Source of the DNA: Mayfieldus sp963772265
Lineage (GTDB): Bacteria; Actinomycetota; Thermoleophilia; Solirubrobacterales; 70-9
Reading direction: 5' to 3'
Assembly: GCA_963772265.1 (NCBI GenBank)
Contig: CAVYWS010000003.1
Location: 62,001 to 126,000 of the forward strand
Length of the DNA: 64,000 nucleotides
The translations under genes and the position numbers were made by a program. Positions 35,159 through 44,872 of the stretch are shown in pieces. Position 1 is the stretch's first letter. The number at the start of each line of letters is the position of its first letter. Under the pieces are notes generated by a model, which made no database searches, was not told where the DNA came from, and was given only the letters and a program-made list of their open reading frames with translations.

Positions 35159-38060
35159 TCAGGGGGCCGAGACCCCAGCCTCGCTGAGATATTGCCGGCG
35201 CTCCGCGGGGGTGAGGGCCTCCTCGACCCGGTGGCGCGCGATCCTCTCGAGCCGGTCGATGGGAATGCAGATCCGGCAGCGGAGGACGTAGGCCTCGCCG
35301 TCATAGCTGGCCGCGAGGATGCTTTTGCCGTCGGGACTGAACGCGACCGAGGTCACCCAGTCTGTCGGCCCATGGAGCATGTCGAGAAGCTGTCCCGATT
35401 CGGTGTCCCACACCCCGATACGGAAGTCGGCGCTACCGGTTGCGATCTGCTCACCGTTTGGGCTGAAGGCGGCACTCAGAACCGCCTGGGAATGTCCCCG
35501 GAACACCTCGAGCGACCGTCCCGATACAAGATCCCAGGTCCTGGCGGTCTTGTCCTCGCTCGTGGTGAGGACGGTTTCGCCGTCCGGGCTCACGGCCGCG
35601 CTGTTCAGGGTGTCGGTATGCCCTCGGAGGACCCCGAGGGGTCTGCGGGTGGAGGCATCCCAGAGCCGGGCAATCCTCGACTCCCCGACCTCCACAAGGG
35701 TGCGGCCGTCGAGGCTAAAGGCGACATCGTTGACGTCGTTTTCAAATCGGCCCCCGGTCTTGATCGTGAGCGGACGGCTTCGATGCGCCGTGTCCCAGAG
35801 CTTCACGGTCCCGTCGCTCCCAGCCGTCGCTACCCGCCTACCGTCTGGACTGAAGGTCGCCGAGTACACGATGCCCTGTTGCGCGTTCAGTGTCCTGAGC
35901 GGTGCCCGGCTTTTCGCGTTCCAGACTTCAGCCGTGCCGTTGGAGAGCCCACTCACCACCCGCGACCCGTCCGGACTGAACTCGGCGCTCCACGCGTCCC
36001 TGCCCTGGACTCCTGGCAGCGCCCCCAGCTCTACGCCCGAGTGTGCGTCCCAAATCGTGGCGCCGCCGTCGTATGCGGTCGAGGTGACGATCCGCTCTCC
36101 ATCGGGGCTGAAGCCCCCTCCCAGTACCGAGTTGCCAGAAGGCCTCGGGAAAGCGAGGACCACGTCCTTGGGGGGTGGCTTCCAAATCCGGGCAAGACCG
36201 CTCCCCTCCGCCGTGAGCACGGTGCGCCCGTCGGGCCCGAATGAAGCACCGAGGATCTGTCCCGAGGGGGCTGGGTAGGACGACAGGAGTTGCCCTCGGC
36301 GGGGATGGGCATAAGGACGTTCGCGAAGCTGGCCAGGGTCCCAGACGCGGGCTTGGCCATCGAGGCTCGCGGTCACCACGCGCGAGCCGTCGGGACTGAA
36401 CGATGCATCCTTGGTCAGATCGGTCGATGCCGGCAGGACCACTTCCGCCCGGCGAGCTCGAAGGCTCCAGATGCGGGCCGCGCCGTCGTCGCTCGCGGTC
36501 AACACCGCGTCATCGCGGGGGCTGAATCGGGCCGATTCGACATTTGTTCCCCGTTCGACTCCAGGTTGCCCATCGACCATCAGCGTTCGCTCGAGGTGGC
36601 CGTCTGCCGCGCTCCATACCCGCGCACTCCCGTCAGTGCTGGCGGTCACAACCCTCCTGCCGCCCCGATCAATGTCAACGCCGTTCACAGTGCCCGGCCC
36701 TTCTGCGAATCGACTCACGCTGCTGCCGCTCATCCTCCAAACGCGCGCCCCGTGATCGCCTCCGGCAACCACCAGGTTGCCTGCTGGGCTGAAGGCAACG
36801 CTTTCGACATCGCCCGCCAGGCCCTGGAACGAGTGCAGATGCTCGCCTGATCCAACCCGCCACAGCTTGACCGCGCCTCTACTCGTCGCTGTCAGGAGCC
36901 GGCGCCCGTCGGGGCTGAATGCCACGGCGGTTGCCCTTCCCGGGCCGGGATCGAGGCGATGCGTTGTCCGCTCGCCCGCGACATCCCAAATCCACGCCCC
37001 GCCGTCGTCACTGGCCGTTGCAGCCAACCGGCCATCGGGGCTGAAGACGGCGCTGTTCACGGCATCGGCGTGTTGGCTGAGGACTCCGCGCGCATCGGAG
37101 CCAGCGATCGTCTGACGGATTGCCCTTTCAGCTTCCGCCGTTTCGGAGGTTCTGGCCGCCTCCACGGCGAGGAGAAGGCCAGCCTCCGGATTTGTGTTTC
37201 GCAGTCCCAGTGCCCGGGCGGCGAGTTCTTTGGAGTGGGCATCGCGGGCACGTTGATCGGCCTGGTGTCGCTGGATCAGCGCGTAGACCGCCAATGTGAG
37301 AGCGATCACCAGGCCAACCCCGAGCGCGGTCATGCGAATCCGCTGGCTCTGGGTCGCCGCCTGCCGGCTTGTGAAGATGTATTCGGTCTGGAGGCGCGAG
37401 GGCTGAGGATCCTTTCGCTCATCGGCAGCGGTCAGCCACTTTTCGGCGGACGCAAGGTCCCTACCGCGAAGCGCGAAGCTGCCGTCGCGGCGATTGTGGT
37501 CCCATTCGGATGCCCGCACCAGCAGGCGCGTGTGCATTGCCGCCCACTCCGGGTCCGTGTCGAGCGCCGTTTGCAGGGCATCGAGCGCTGCCTCGAGATC
37601 GTCCCCCGGCCGCATGAAGATCCAATTGCGGGTCGCCACCGCCTCCGGCAAGGCCTTCGGGTCGACGTCGTCGTGGACGACCGGCAGGATGCGCTTGCGC
37701 ACCTTGACCGCATGTTCGACCTCGTGCAGGCAGACCTCGGACTCGGCGGAGCCGGGGCCGATCACGAAGACGAAGGCCGAGGCCCCCTCGATCGCGGCTC
37801 GCACCGCGTCCATCCACTTGGCTGTTGGTCGAATGCCTTCTGTGTCGACCCAACATCGATGGCCGCGCCTCGCGAGCCCGTCTATGGAGCTGATCAACGA
37901 AAGCTCTCGTCGAGCGCGCGCGTAGCTGATGAAATACGGCTGCAGAGTCGACCTCCGCCGACGGCGTCGCGGCGGGGTCGGGCTCAGAGCGCGACGGTGC
38001 CTCGGCCGATTCCTGGTCAGCAGGAAGGGCAGAGCCATTCACCGTCTCGGGCAGGCTCAC
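35159..38060 (-). CDS. TIR domain - transmembrane - 14x WD40 protein; probable frameshift near 37937
   Basis: About 966 residues. The TIR domain (FISYARARREL; SEVCLHEVEHAV with the Glu at the NADase catalytic position) spans about 45-170. One helix (TALGVGLVIALTLAVYALIQ) lies near 245-265. A helical linker (PEAGLLLAVEAARTSE) precedes fourteen FSPDG-type WD40 repeats, enough for two seven-bladed propellers. Read without correction the gene starts at ATG 38038 with an odd Arg/Pro-rich leader. Removing one T in the TTT at 37937 joins the acidic leader from GTG 38060 (ending DSAAV) to FISYAR. The STAND NTPase usually found between effector and WD40 is absent. Confidence 0.8.
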
Positions 38061-38339
38061 GACCGTCTTGTGAGGCCTGTGGCGTCCGACCTTGGTCGCC
38101 CCCGGGCCGCAGGCAACCGGACCGCTTCAGCTTCAGGCCGAGGTCCCCGTTCGCGACGGCGAACGACTTTGAAGTCCTGGAACCTGCCCCTGAAGCCGGC
38201 CTTGGCGGCGACGGCGCGGTAGCCGAGCTCTCGCACTGAGGTGCAGGCGCGGCCTCTTGCAGGGCGCGTGCCTACACGGCGGACGCTTGCGGTAGTTGAT
38301 CCTGTACTTTGCGTTGTCCGGGCGGGACCATGGCGCTGG
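38061..38339. other. Intergenic stretch between TIR-WD40 and NHL genes
   Basis: 279 bases on the upstream side of the TIR gene. Open frames on both strands are arginine-rich and lack recognisable domains. I see no convincing promoter, terminator or RNA. Confidence 0.4.
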
Positions 38340-39731
38340 TTATCGAGTGCTGGTCGCATTCTTCGGTGCCTCGTCGCCCGCACGAGTCGCTGCAGGCAGA
38401 AGATCTTGATCTTGCTCCTGCCCCAGGACAGGGAAGAACGGGAGGGCGGTGATCTTGCGGCCATTGGATTCCGGTGAGCCTTCCGGACGAGCGAGGTTCG
38501 AGAAGAACATGCGGGACTGTCCTGAATCGGCAGGGTCGGGGTCGGCCGAGTCCGTCCCGGTTGACCGCGAGATCGATCGGGTCAACGTAGGAGTTGCCCT
38601 GTGGGCTCCCCGTGTTGGAGAGCGTCGGCCTCCGCGCCGCCATTCGCAATCAGGCCGAGCATGCCCCCGCAGCCCCCTGGACACGCCCCATCGCGGGGAA
38701 AGAGGGTCTCATCGGCGAGCAGGAGCTGCGTGCCCTCGAAGTCGAAGTCGATTCCGCTGGGCGTGGCCATCGAGCCGCCCGCGGCCATGATCTCGGTATT
38801 CGCCCGAAGTCGCGGATTGACCTGGAACACGGTGCCGAAACCAGTGACCAGGACGCCGGCCTCCACTGAACTGCGGGGTTGAGGGCAAAGGTGATCGGAT
38901 CGACGACAAAGATCGTCCCGTCGCCATTGACAAGCACGTCGCGGGGGCGCCTGAAAGCCTCGTCACAGTAGATCCGCTTGAAAGCACCCTGGTCGCTCAG
39001 CCTGCAGGATGTAACCCCTGTCGACATGCAACTCAGCAGGAACTCTCCAGGGCTGAACTCGCCGTGGCTATTGAAGCCAGGCCCGGCATTGGCGACCAGG
39101 AGTCCCCGTTGGGATCCCGCGCCAGACCCCAGGGGTTGTAGAGGCCGGGCCTCTGGTTGAAGACGGTCTGTGCCCCGGTCGACAGAGTCAACGCTAATGA
39201 TCTCGGCCGGTGCCTTGGTCGGTGACCAAGAGCATCCCCGCGGTCGGGGCGGACCAGAACGTCATATGGATTCTCGAGCTTGTTGCTTCGGATCCGTCGG
39301 GCCGGACGGACCGGCGAGCATCGACATCGTCCCGCTCGTCGGATTATCGCCGAGGAGCTGCCCCACAGCTGTTTTCGAAGACAGGGCCCGAAATCGGTCA
39401 TCCCCGGATAACCGACCCCCCCACCGGCGTCCGTTACCAGGAGGGTGTCTGTGCTCTCGATCACATCGATTCCGACCGGCTCGTGCAGCGGCTCGGCCGG
39501 CGGCGACGGCGTAAGCGACAAGTCGTGTCTGCCCAAGAGCGGGATCGAGGCGGACGATCCCCGGCGCCCGGCCGGCGGCGCCAGGGTCCGGTTGCGGTCG
39601 AGGATGTAGGTGTCGCCTGCCTGCGCCCCGGGAGCGATCAGAGCCAGCATGAGAAGGCCCGAAGCAAAGAGGAGGGAGCCCCGGGCCACTCGATGCGGTT
39701 GGGTCCGTATTGGTGGCTGAATTCGCTGCAA
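38340..39731 (-). pseudogene. Secreted NHL-type beta-propeller gene, broken by several frameshifts
   Basis: The 5' part (ATG 39731) encodes a signal peptide (LLFASGLLMLALIAPGAQA) and then DTYILDRNRTL and LLVTDAGGG. Later blades appear in other frames: NPYDVLVRPD, GLYNPWGLARDPNGD, RPRDVLVNGDGTIFVVDP, LVTGFGTVFQVNPRL, SYVDPIDLAVNRDG, and finally DPADSGQSRMFFSNLA running to a stop at 38340. At least five indels are needed to join them, far more than in any other gene here. This suggests real decay, or an especially poor stretch of assembly. It is co-oriented with and upstream of the TIR-WD40 gene. Confidence 0.7.
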
Positions 39732-39764
39732 ATTTCTGAGTCGATCGTGTCAGCGCCCAGACGA

Positions 39765-39836
39765 CCCCACAAGGGCATAACTGAGTAGCGGTGCGCCAAA
39801 GAGGGCACAACTGGGTAGGGGCGCCCCCTTGTGGGG
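39765..39836. repeat. Inverted repeat enclosing a diverged direct repeat
   Basis: Perfect 11-base arms CCCCACAAGGG (39765-39775) and CCCTTGTGGGG (39826-39836) enclose two similar units. The units are GGGCATAACTGAGTAGCGGTG and GGGCACAACTGGGTAGGGGCG by pattern, about 29 bases apart. It lies at the boundary between the accessory-looking region and the glycosyltransferase gene, upstream of the NHL pseudogene. Confidence 0.6.
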
Positions 39837-39861
39837 GCTGGACGACGGTCGGCTCTGGGCC

Positions 39862-42180
39862 CTAAACCGAGGCCGGTTCGCGGGCCGAGTCGCGCGCGGG
39901 GGGCGTCGGCGAGAGACGGACCGGCGCGGCCGAGAGAGCGCGCAGCCGCATGTCACTCCAGGTCATCCCCTCGCGGACCAGGGCCGGCAGGCCGAGTGCG
40001 ACCGCGGTCGCGATCTCGACCCCCTGCAGGATCACGCCGTAGGCGAGGGCGTTGGCGGAGCCGATGCCGAATCCGGTGGTCAGGACGCTGATCACGGCAA
40101 GCTGGAAGATGCCGATGTTCGACGGGGTGGCGGGCACAACCGCGGTCACGTTGACCGCGAACAGAACCGCGGCGGCGGCGCCGATGCTTGCCCGGTGATC
40201 GAGGCCGAGGGCGGCGAGCAGAGCCCAGCAGGCGGCGAGCTGGACCGCCCAGGCGCCGAGCTGGGCCGCGGCGGCGAAGCTTCCCCGGCGCGGATCGCGG
40301 AAGACCCGCAGCCCGCGGCGCACCGAGACCACGGCGCCGCGCACCGTCGCCGCGAGGCGGGCGAGGCGGCCGCTGCCGTTGACTCGGACGAGGAAGGGCG
40401 CGATCAGCAGGGCGAGCAGGATCCCCAGCGGCACGAAGCTGAAGGCGAAAAGCTTCTGCGAGCTCGAGTGGAAGAGGTCGGTGCTGGCGACGATGATCCC
40501 GCCGAGCATCGCCAGGGCGAGGATGTTGAGCACGGTCTGCGAGACCAGGGTCCCGAGCAGGACCGGGAAGGTCTCGCGCATGCGGCCGGTTCGCCGTGCA
40601 AGGACCATCGCCCTCGCCGGCTCGCCGAGGCGGGCCGGCAGGGTCGCGGACATCAGCACTCCGATCATCGTCGCCGAGGTGACGTCGCGCCGGCGCACCG
40701 GCCGGTTGGGCAGCGCGGCGCGCGCGATCGCGAACCAGGAGGCGGCGCGCAAGAACATCGCCAGCGACATCAGCGCGCAGGCGATCAGCACCCAGCCGAC
40801 GTCGGAACGGACGATGTTCTCGACCACCTGGGAGACGCCGACCTTGTTGGCCGCGAGTGCTGTCAGGCCAACCCCGAGTGCCCCGGTCACACCGAGGCCG
40901 ATGCGGCGGGCGGTGCGCCGGCCCCGGCCGGTCTGGTGGACGGGCTCGGGGTCGAGCGACGGAAGCTCGCGTGCCGGCCGGGATGTGCCGCCGTCGGCGG
41001 GCATCAGACCGACCTTGCGGGCGAAGCGCTGGCCTTCTTTGGCCGGGGGCGCCGCCATTGCGCGCTCATAGACGGTCATGACCTGATCGGCGATCCGCGG
41101 CCAGGCGTAGCGCTGGGCGCTGCGGTGAGCCGCCTCCCCCATCTCCCGCAGCCGTTGCGGCTCGTGATGGGCGCGCTGGAGCTCCTCGGCGAGGCGCTGG
41201 GGATCGGCGGGCGGCACCAGGACTCCGTCGACGCCGTCGGTGACGACGTCCTTGTAGCCGGCGATGTTGGAGGCGATCGCGGGTGTGCCGGCCGCAAACG
41301 CCTCGGTCAGGACCATGCCGAAGCTCTCGCCCGAAAGCGACGGGGCGCAGAGCACGTCGGCCTCCTTCAGGGCGCGCCAGAGCTCCTGGTCGGTGACCCG
41401 GCCCCGGGCGTCGATGTGCTCGATCAGGTCGGGATCGGCCAGATAGCGCAGGATGTCCTGCGGCTCGGCGCCGATCACCGTAAGTCTGCAGGGGACATGC
41501 TCGACCAGACCGCCGAGCGCGGTCAGCAAGACCGGCAGGCCCTTGCGCTCTTCGGGGCGGCCGACGAACAGCACCCGCAGCAGCTCGCTGGGCGGCTTGG
41601 GGGCGGAGGGACCGGGGTCGACGTCGACGCCGTTGGGGACGATCGTGTAGTCGCCGCCGAACCAGCGCCGACCGGTCCAGGAGGCGGCCTCGGAGACGGC
41701 GATCCGGGCAGAGAGCTTGTTGAAGAGGCGACGCGCGCCGAGCAGCGTCGCGACGTGGTTTGGCAGCCCCTTGGTCGAGTAGGCGTGGAAGGTGCCGACC
41801 AGCGGCGCCTCGGTGCTGGCCATCGCGTCCCAGCCGACGAGCGGCGCGATCGGCTCGTGCACGTGGACGACGTCATATCCACCGCTGCGCAGCTCCCGCC
41901 GCATCCTGACGACGCTGTCGGGAAACGATGCGAGGTTCGAAACGGCTCCGTTGGCGCCCCACCCAATCGTCCGTCCGAGTGGGATCAGGTAGTCGGGCGG
42001 CTCGCTGTTCCCAGCCTCGGCGCGGTGAAGCCACCGGCTGAGCCGGTCGGGAGGGTCCCAGGGAGCGAGCACCCGAACGTGGTGGCCCCGTCCGATGAAT
42101 TCCTCGGCGAGTGCCTCCACGTGCCGGTTGACTCCACCCTGGTACGTCCAGGAGTAGGGCGAGACCAGAGCAACGCGCAC
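39862..42180 (-). CDS. GT4 glycosyltransferase fused to an LPG-synthase/flippase-like membrane domain
   Basis: 772 residues from GTG 42180. The long upstream in-frame stretch is a shadow of the next gene. Residues 1-390 form a GT-B family 4 enzyme (SPYSWTYQGGVNRHVEALA, VVHVHEPIAPLVGW, VPNGVD, SLSGESFGMVLTEAFAAGTP). It resembles PimA-type phosphatidylinositol mannosyltransferases. Residues 450-740 hold about eight helices of the LPG_synthase_TM (AglD-like) family (PARLGEPARAMVLARR, TAVVPATPSNIGIFQ). Such fusions would couple lipid-linked sugar synthesis to membrane handling. Acceptor and donor are unknown. Confidence 0.8.
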   Translation of the reverse strand: MRVALVSPYSWTYQGGVNRHVEALAEEFIGRGHHVRVLAPWDPPDRLSRWLHRAEAGNSEPPDYLIPLGRTIGWGANGAVSNLASFPDSVVRMRRELRSGGYDVVHVHEPIAPLVGWDAMASTEAPLVGTFHAYSTKGLPNHVATLLGARRLFNKLSARIAVSEAASWTGRRWFGGDYTIVPNGVDVDPGPSAPKPPSELLRVLFVGRPEERKGLPVLLTALGGLVEHVPCRLTVIGAEPQDILRYLADPDLIEHIDARGRVTDQELWRALKEADVLCAPSLSGESFGMVLTEAFAAGTPAIASNIAGYKDVVTDGVDGVLVPPADPQRLAEELQRAHHEPQRLREMGEAAHRSAQRYAWPRIADQVMTVYERAMAAPPAKEGQRFARKVGLMPADGGTSRPARELPSLDPEPVHQTGRGRRTARRIGLGVTGALGVGLTALAANKVGVSQVVENIVRSDVGWVLIACALMSLAMFLRAASWFAIARAALPNRPVRRRDVTSATMIGVLMSATLPARLGEPARAMVLARRTGRMRETFPVLLGTLVSQTVLNILALAMLGGIIVASTDLFHSSSQKLFAFSFVPLGILLALLIAPFLVRVNGSGRLARLAATVRGAVVSVRRGLRVFRDPRRGSFAAAAQLGAWAVQLAACWALLAALGLDHRASIGAAAAVLFAVNVTAVVPATPSNIGIFQLAVISVLTTGFGIGSANALAYGVILQGVEIATAVALGLPALVREGMTWSDMRLRALSAAPVRLSPTPPARDSAREPASV

Positions 42181-42211
42181 ACTTGAATCGTAGAGGACCG
42201 AAGTGCTGCTT

Positions 42212-44161
42212 TCAGGCGGGCCGCGGAGGGGGCTCATGCCGGATCTCCCCTTCGCTGCCTGGGACCTCGCTTCCTGCCTGGGTCCAGGCGAAACCGGCAC
42301 CAAGTAGTAGGTAGATCGTCCCGACCTCGAGCAGCAGCACGCCCGAGTCGTTGGCGAGCGTCGCGACCACGACCGCGACCACCGCTCCGACGAAGCCGGC
42401 CCGAAGCGCCGGCGTCGGCTCGAACCAGGCGAGGATGCGGCGCCGCCAGTGGACCGCCACCGCGATTCCCACCAATGCGATCCAGAACAGCGGCGCGTCG
42501 AGCCCGCGGGCGAAGCTGTGGGCCGAGAGCCGCAGGCGCCGCTCGGCGACGTCGCCGAGATCGTGAAGGCCACCGGCGTCGAGGACCGAGCGGGTCAGGT
42601 GCGAGTCGCCGCCCAGGAGCAGATCGAGCAGCGCCAGGGCGGCGAGGGCGGCGAGCGGGACCGCGATCACCAGCAGCGCTCCGCGGCGGGCCGCGGTCAG
42701 CGACGCGGCGGCGGCTGCTGCTCCGGCCGGGAGGACGATCGCGGCACCGACGTCGGCGCCGAAGCGGCCCGAGGCGAAGACGAAGGCGAGAAGGAGACCG
42801 GCGACCAGGAAGACCGTCGCCGCCGGCCGCGGCGCGAGGTCGGGGCGCAGGGCGGTGAGCGCGGCGCCGATCCCGACCAGGACCAGTGGCGTCAGCGTCG
42901 CCTCGAGCTCGTTGCCGATTCCGTAGAAGCGCACCCCGAGGCCCGGGTCGGGCCCGATCAGCGACAGGGGCGTCAACGGCGAGCCGACGATGACGTCCAC
43001 CGCGAAGGCGCCGACCGTAACCGCGCAGGCGAGGGCAAGGGCCCGGTACCCGGGCGCCAGCAGCAGGGTCGCCGCGGCAAGCAGCGGGGCGCCGACGGCG
43101 ACGATCAACTGCTCGACCGCGAGCGAGGGCTCGAGCGCCGCCCCGACCAGCAGCGTCGCCGGCAGGTAGATGCCGCTGAGCGCCGCCATCTGCATCGCCG
43201 GCCTCGCCAGGGCGCCGCGGCTGATCGCCGCGGCGAGCAGGCCGAGGGCGATCCAGATCAGCGCGCTGAGCCCGATCACCGACCCGCGCCGGTCGATGAT
43301 CGAGGCGAGGCGGTCCTGCAGCGAGGCCACCGCGGAGACGTCGCGGCTGCCCTCGCTGTGGATCGGCTCGCCGCTCATCTGCGACGGGACGGGGACTCCG
43401 AGATGGTCGAGCACGGTGGGCGCGACGTCGGTGGAGAGCACGTAGCCGCGGAGCCGGGTGCTGTCGGAGGTCAGGTTGCCTGCGAACCCGAACCCGGCTA
43501 TTCCAATCGTCAGCTGGTGGTCGGGGGCGGGCGGCGGGCGCTCGATTGCGATCAGCAGCTCTCCGGCGCGCAGAGCGCTGCTGAGTCGGAAGAGTTGTGA
43601 GACCTCGATGTCGCGCACGCAGACCGCGGCCGAGCAGCGGCCGAACCCGGCTCCGGGCCCGGGGCCGGGCCCGCCGAAGCGCAGCATCCGGCCGCCGCGG
43701 TCCGCGGCCAGAAGCGACGGCAACATGAGGCCGAAATCCGCGGCGAGCGTCTGCCCGGACTGCCGGATCGCCGACGAAAGCAGGCCGGGTACGAGGTCGG
43801 CCGGCGCCGCGTCGGCGCGATCGACGATCCGGCTCCAGCCGGGCACCCGCGTCCCCAGCGGCTCGACCTCGGGCAGCGGCTCGTCGTAGAGGTCGTCGTC
43901 GATCCGGTTTCCCTGCGTGACGTCGAGATAGGTCTGCTCGGGGGAGACGCCGTCGATGCCGGCGCTGAGCAGCCCCGGCGCGATCGCCGGGGCGCGCTCC
44001 AGCGCCTCGACCGGGGTCCCGTTGGGGAGCAGGGCGATGAGCACCCGCGGGCCGTGAGCAGTCCCCTTCGCGGCAGCCGAGGCGGGCAGCGCCGCGAGCG
44101 CCAGGACCGCGATTGCGGCTGCCCAGAACGGCAGGCGGCGAAACCTATACTCGGAGGGCAT
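42212..44161 (-). CDS. Multi-pass membrane protein with phosphatase-like N-terminal domain
   Basis: About 649 residues from ATG 44161, with a Sec signal (FWAAAIAVLALAALPASAAA). The first 290 residues are extracytoplasmic and resemble the alkaline-phosphatase/sulfatase fold, especially GYVLSTDVAPTVLDHLGVPVP. The catalytic metal ligands I would expect are not all visible. From residue 300 about ten hydrophobic helices follow, including FYGIGNELEATLTPLVLVG. The family is common in actinobacteria and uncharacterised. It is co-oriented with the GT4 fusion (31 bases apart). Its start codon overlaps the TTG start of hemQ on the other strand. Confidence 0.7.
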   Translation of the reverse strand: MPSEYRFRRLPFWAAAIAVLALAALPASAAAKGTAHGPRVLIALLPNGTPVEALERAPAIAPGLLSAGIDGVSPEQTYLDVTQGNRIDDDLYDEPLPEVEPLGTRVPGWSRIVDRADAAPADLVPGLLSSAIRQSGQTLAADFGLMLPSLLAADRGGRMLRFGGPGPGPGAGFGRCSAAVCVRDIEVSQLFRLSSALRAGELLIAIERPPPAPDHQLTIGIAGFGFAGNLTSDSTRLRGYVLSTDVAPTVLDHLGVPVPSQMSGEPIHSEGSRDVSAVASLQDRLASIIDRRGSVIGLSALIWIALGLLAAAISRGALARPAMQMAALSGIYLPATLLVGAALEPSLAVEQLIVAVGAPLLAAATLLLAPGYRALALACAVTVGAFAVDVIVGSPLTPLSLIGPDPGLGVRFYGIGNELEATLTPLVLVGIGAALTALRPDLAPRPAATVFLVAGLLLAFVFASGRFGADVGAAIVLPAGAAAAAASLTAARRGALLVIAVPLAALAALALLDLLLGGDSHLTRSVLDAGGLHDLGDVAERRLRLSAHSFARGLDAPLFWIALVGIAVAVHWRRRILAWFEPTPALRAGFVGAVVAVVVATLANDSGVLLLEVGTIYLLLGAGFAWTQAGSEVPGSEGEIRHEPPPRPA

Positions 44162-44872
44162 TGGCCGACCGGACCTTCGCAAAGTTCACCTTCTTCAAGA
44201 TCGATCCGGCCTGGCGCCGCCGGGATGACGAGCTGCGGGCCGCCGACAAGCGCGAGTTCCTCGCCGCCTGCGAGGACTTCGCGACCGACCGCTCGCTGCG
44301 CGCCTACTCAACCATAGGAACGCGGGGCGACGCCGATCTGCTGCTGCTATTGCAGAGCCCGGTGCTGGAGGAGATCCACACCTTCCACGTGGTGCTCGGG
44401 CAGAGCGGCCTGGCGCGCTGGTCGACCACCCCCCACTCCTACCTCTCGATGACCAAGAAGTCGCCCTACTCCGAGGAGGGCGCGCGGCCGGAGATCTGCG
44501 TCTCGAGACGCAAGTACCTGTTCCTCTATCCGATGGTCAAGAAGCGGCGAGTGGTACTCGCTGCCCGAGGACGAGCGCCAGCGGATCATGCGCAGCCACA
44601 TCGAGGTCGGGCGCCGCTATCCCGAGATCTCGATCAACACCTCCTACTCGTTCGGACTCGACGACCAGGAGTTCGTCGTCGCCTTCGAGGGCGACGACCC
44701 GGGGATGTTCCTCGATCTCGTCCAGGAGCTGCGGCCGACCGAGTCCAGCGCCTTCACCGAGCGCGAGACGCCGATCTTCACCTGCGTCGCGATGTCGGTC
44801 GCCAGGGCCCTCGACGCGCTCGACGGCCAGGCCGCCTCGGCGATCCCAAGCGAGCCACTGGTGCGGACATGA
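44161..44872 (+). CDS. hemQ: Coproheme decarboxylase HemQ (chlorite dismutase family), frameshifted near 44548
   Basis: About 237 residues. TTG 44161 is preceded by GGAGGG. The protein opens FAKFTFFKIDPAWRR, then HTFHVVLGQSGLARW, SMTKKSPY and the YPMVKKREWY motif typical of HemQ. At 44548 an extra G (CGGCGAG for CGCGAG) shifts the frame; downstream LPEDERQRIMRSHIEVGR continues to a TGA at 44872. Total length is 3n+1. It converts coproheme III to heme b in the actinobacterial/firmicute route. The stop overlaps the nitroreductase start (ATGA). Confidence 0.85.

Noticed and set aside
36959..38239. Long plus-strand open frame opposite the TIR gene
   Set aside because: Arg/Gly/Ala/Leu-rich shadow of the TIR gene with no domain, as expected in GC-rich DNA.
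38061..38339. Small basic ORF upstream of the TIR gene
   Set aside because: Composition is random Arg-rich with no start signal or domain.
42181..42573. N-terminal extension of the GT4 fusion gene in frame
   Set aside because: It is Arg/Ser-rich and overlaps the well-supported membrane-protein gene; the GT fold begins right at GTG 42180.
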